Shown one piece after another: positions 63,997 to 64,000 of a DNA stretch of 64,000 nt. A program made the translations under genes and the position numbers. The notes beneath the pieces were generated by a model. The model did no database searches, was not told the DNA's origin, and saw nothing but the letters and a program-made list of their open reading frames with translations. The DNA is from Fusibacter bizertensis (GTDB lineage: Bacteria; Bacillota; Clostridia; Peptostreptococcales; Acidaminobacteraceae), in contig NZ_JARYZI010000001.1 in NCBI RefSeq assembly GCF_029914245.1, positions 434,001 to 498,000 on the forward strand, given 5' to 3'. Positions within the stretch are counted from its first letter, which is position 1. Each line of letters begins with the position of its first letter.

Positions 63997-64000
63997 TTTA

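Overview
The window looks like a piece of a low-GC Gram-positive chromosome (Bacillota, probably an anaerobic Clostridia-type organism). Support: strong AGGAGG-type ribosome binding sites on almost every gene, an S-layer-homology protein, a PASTA-repeat protein, a Gram-positive type signal peptidase, and FMN/FAD lipoprotein reductases of the kind seen in anaerobic Bacillota. The genus cannot be fixed from the sequence alone; no rRNA or tRNA gene was found.

Region 1 (about 1-19,240) is an integron cassette array with no recognisable integron integrase in the window (CALIN-like or part of a sedentary chromosomal integron). Twenty-one attC sites in one orientation separate 21 complete cassettes and a partial one at the left edge. 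All cassette genes lie on the minus strand, so the array starts at its right end. Cargo: secreted C39-like cysteine proteases (one intact, one broken by a stop codon), AbiH-type proteins (one intact, one frameshifted), an Mrr-like nuclease, a DUF4238 protein, an OLD-type ATPase plus PIN-like pair, a protein with two nuclease-like motifs, a SMEK-domain protein, several membrane proteins, and eight cassettes with no gene. The gene-less cassettes fall into repeated families. Right of the array are three decaying sites and a Phd/RelE-type pair whose toxin is a pseudogene.

Region 2 (20-26.9 kb) carries a class II Fic protein, an alpha/beta hydrolase, membrane proteins and a Xer-like tyrosine recombinase with an extra N-terminal domain. 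It lacks the insertion that defines IntI.

Region 3 (26.9-32.7 kb, minus strand) is an aromatic amino acid operon: promoter, two tandem leader peptides rich in Phe and Tyr, each followed by an intrinsic terminator, then aroF-tyrA-aroA-pheA. This reads as a duplicated ribosome-mediated attenuator. Three of the four enzymes carry in-frame microsatellite expansions.

Region 4 (32.7-46.9 kb) has seven copies of a hairpin repeat, most of them nested inside locus-specific terminator-like stems and often beside degenerate hexamer arrays. Among them lie a recombinase-like protein without catalytic residues, lepB, a GNAT enzyme, a D-lyxose isomerase-like cupin, an SLH protein with a truncated paralogue, and an ABC-2 exporter next to a NarL-type two-component system.

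Region 5 (46.9-64 kb) holds an ABC-F protein, an NADH oxidase-like flavoprotein, an OmpR-type two-component system divergent from an ABC exporter and a ten-PASTA membrane protein, and a CitAB-like two-component system between two fumarate-reductase-like flavoproteins, one of them a lipoprotein with an FMN-binding domain.
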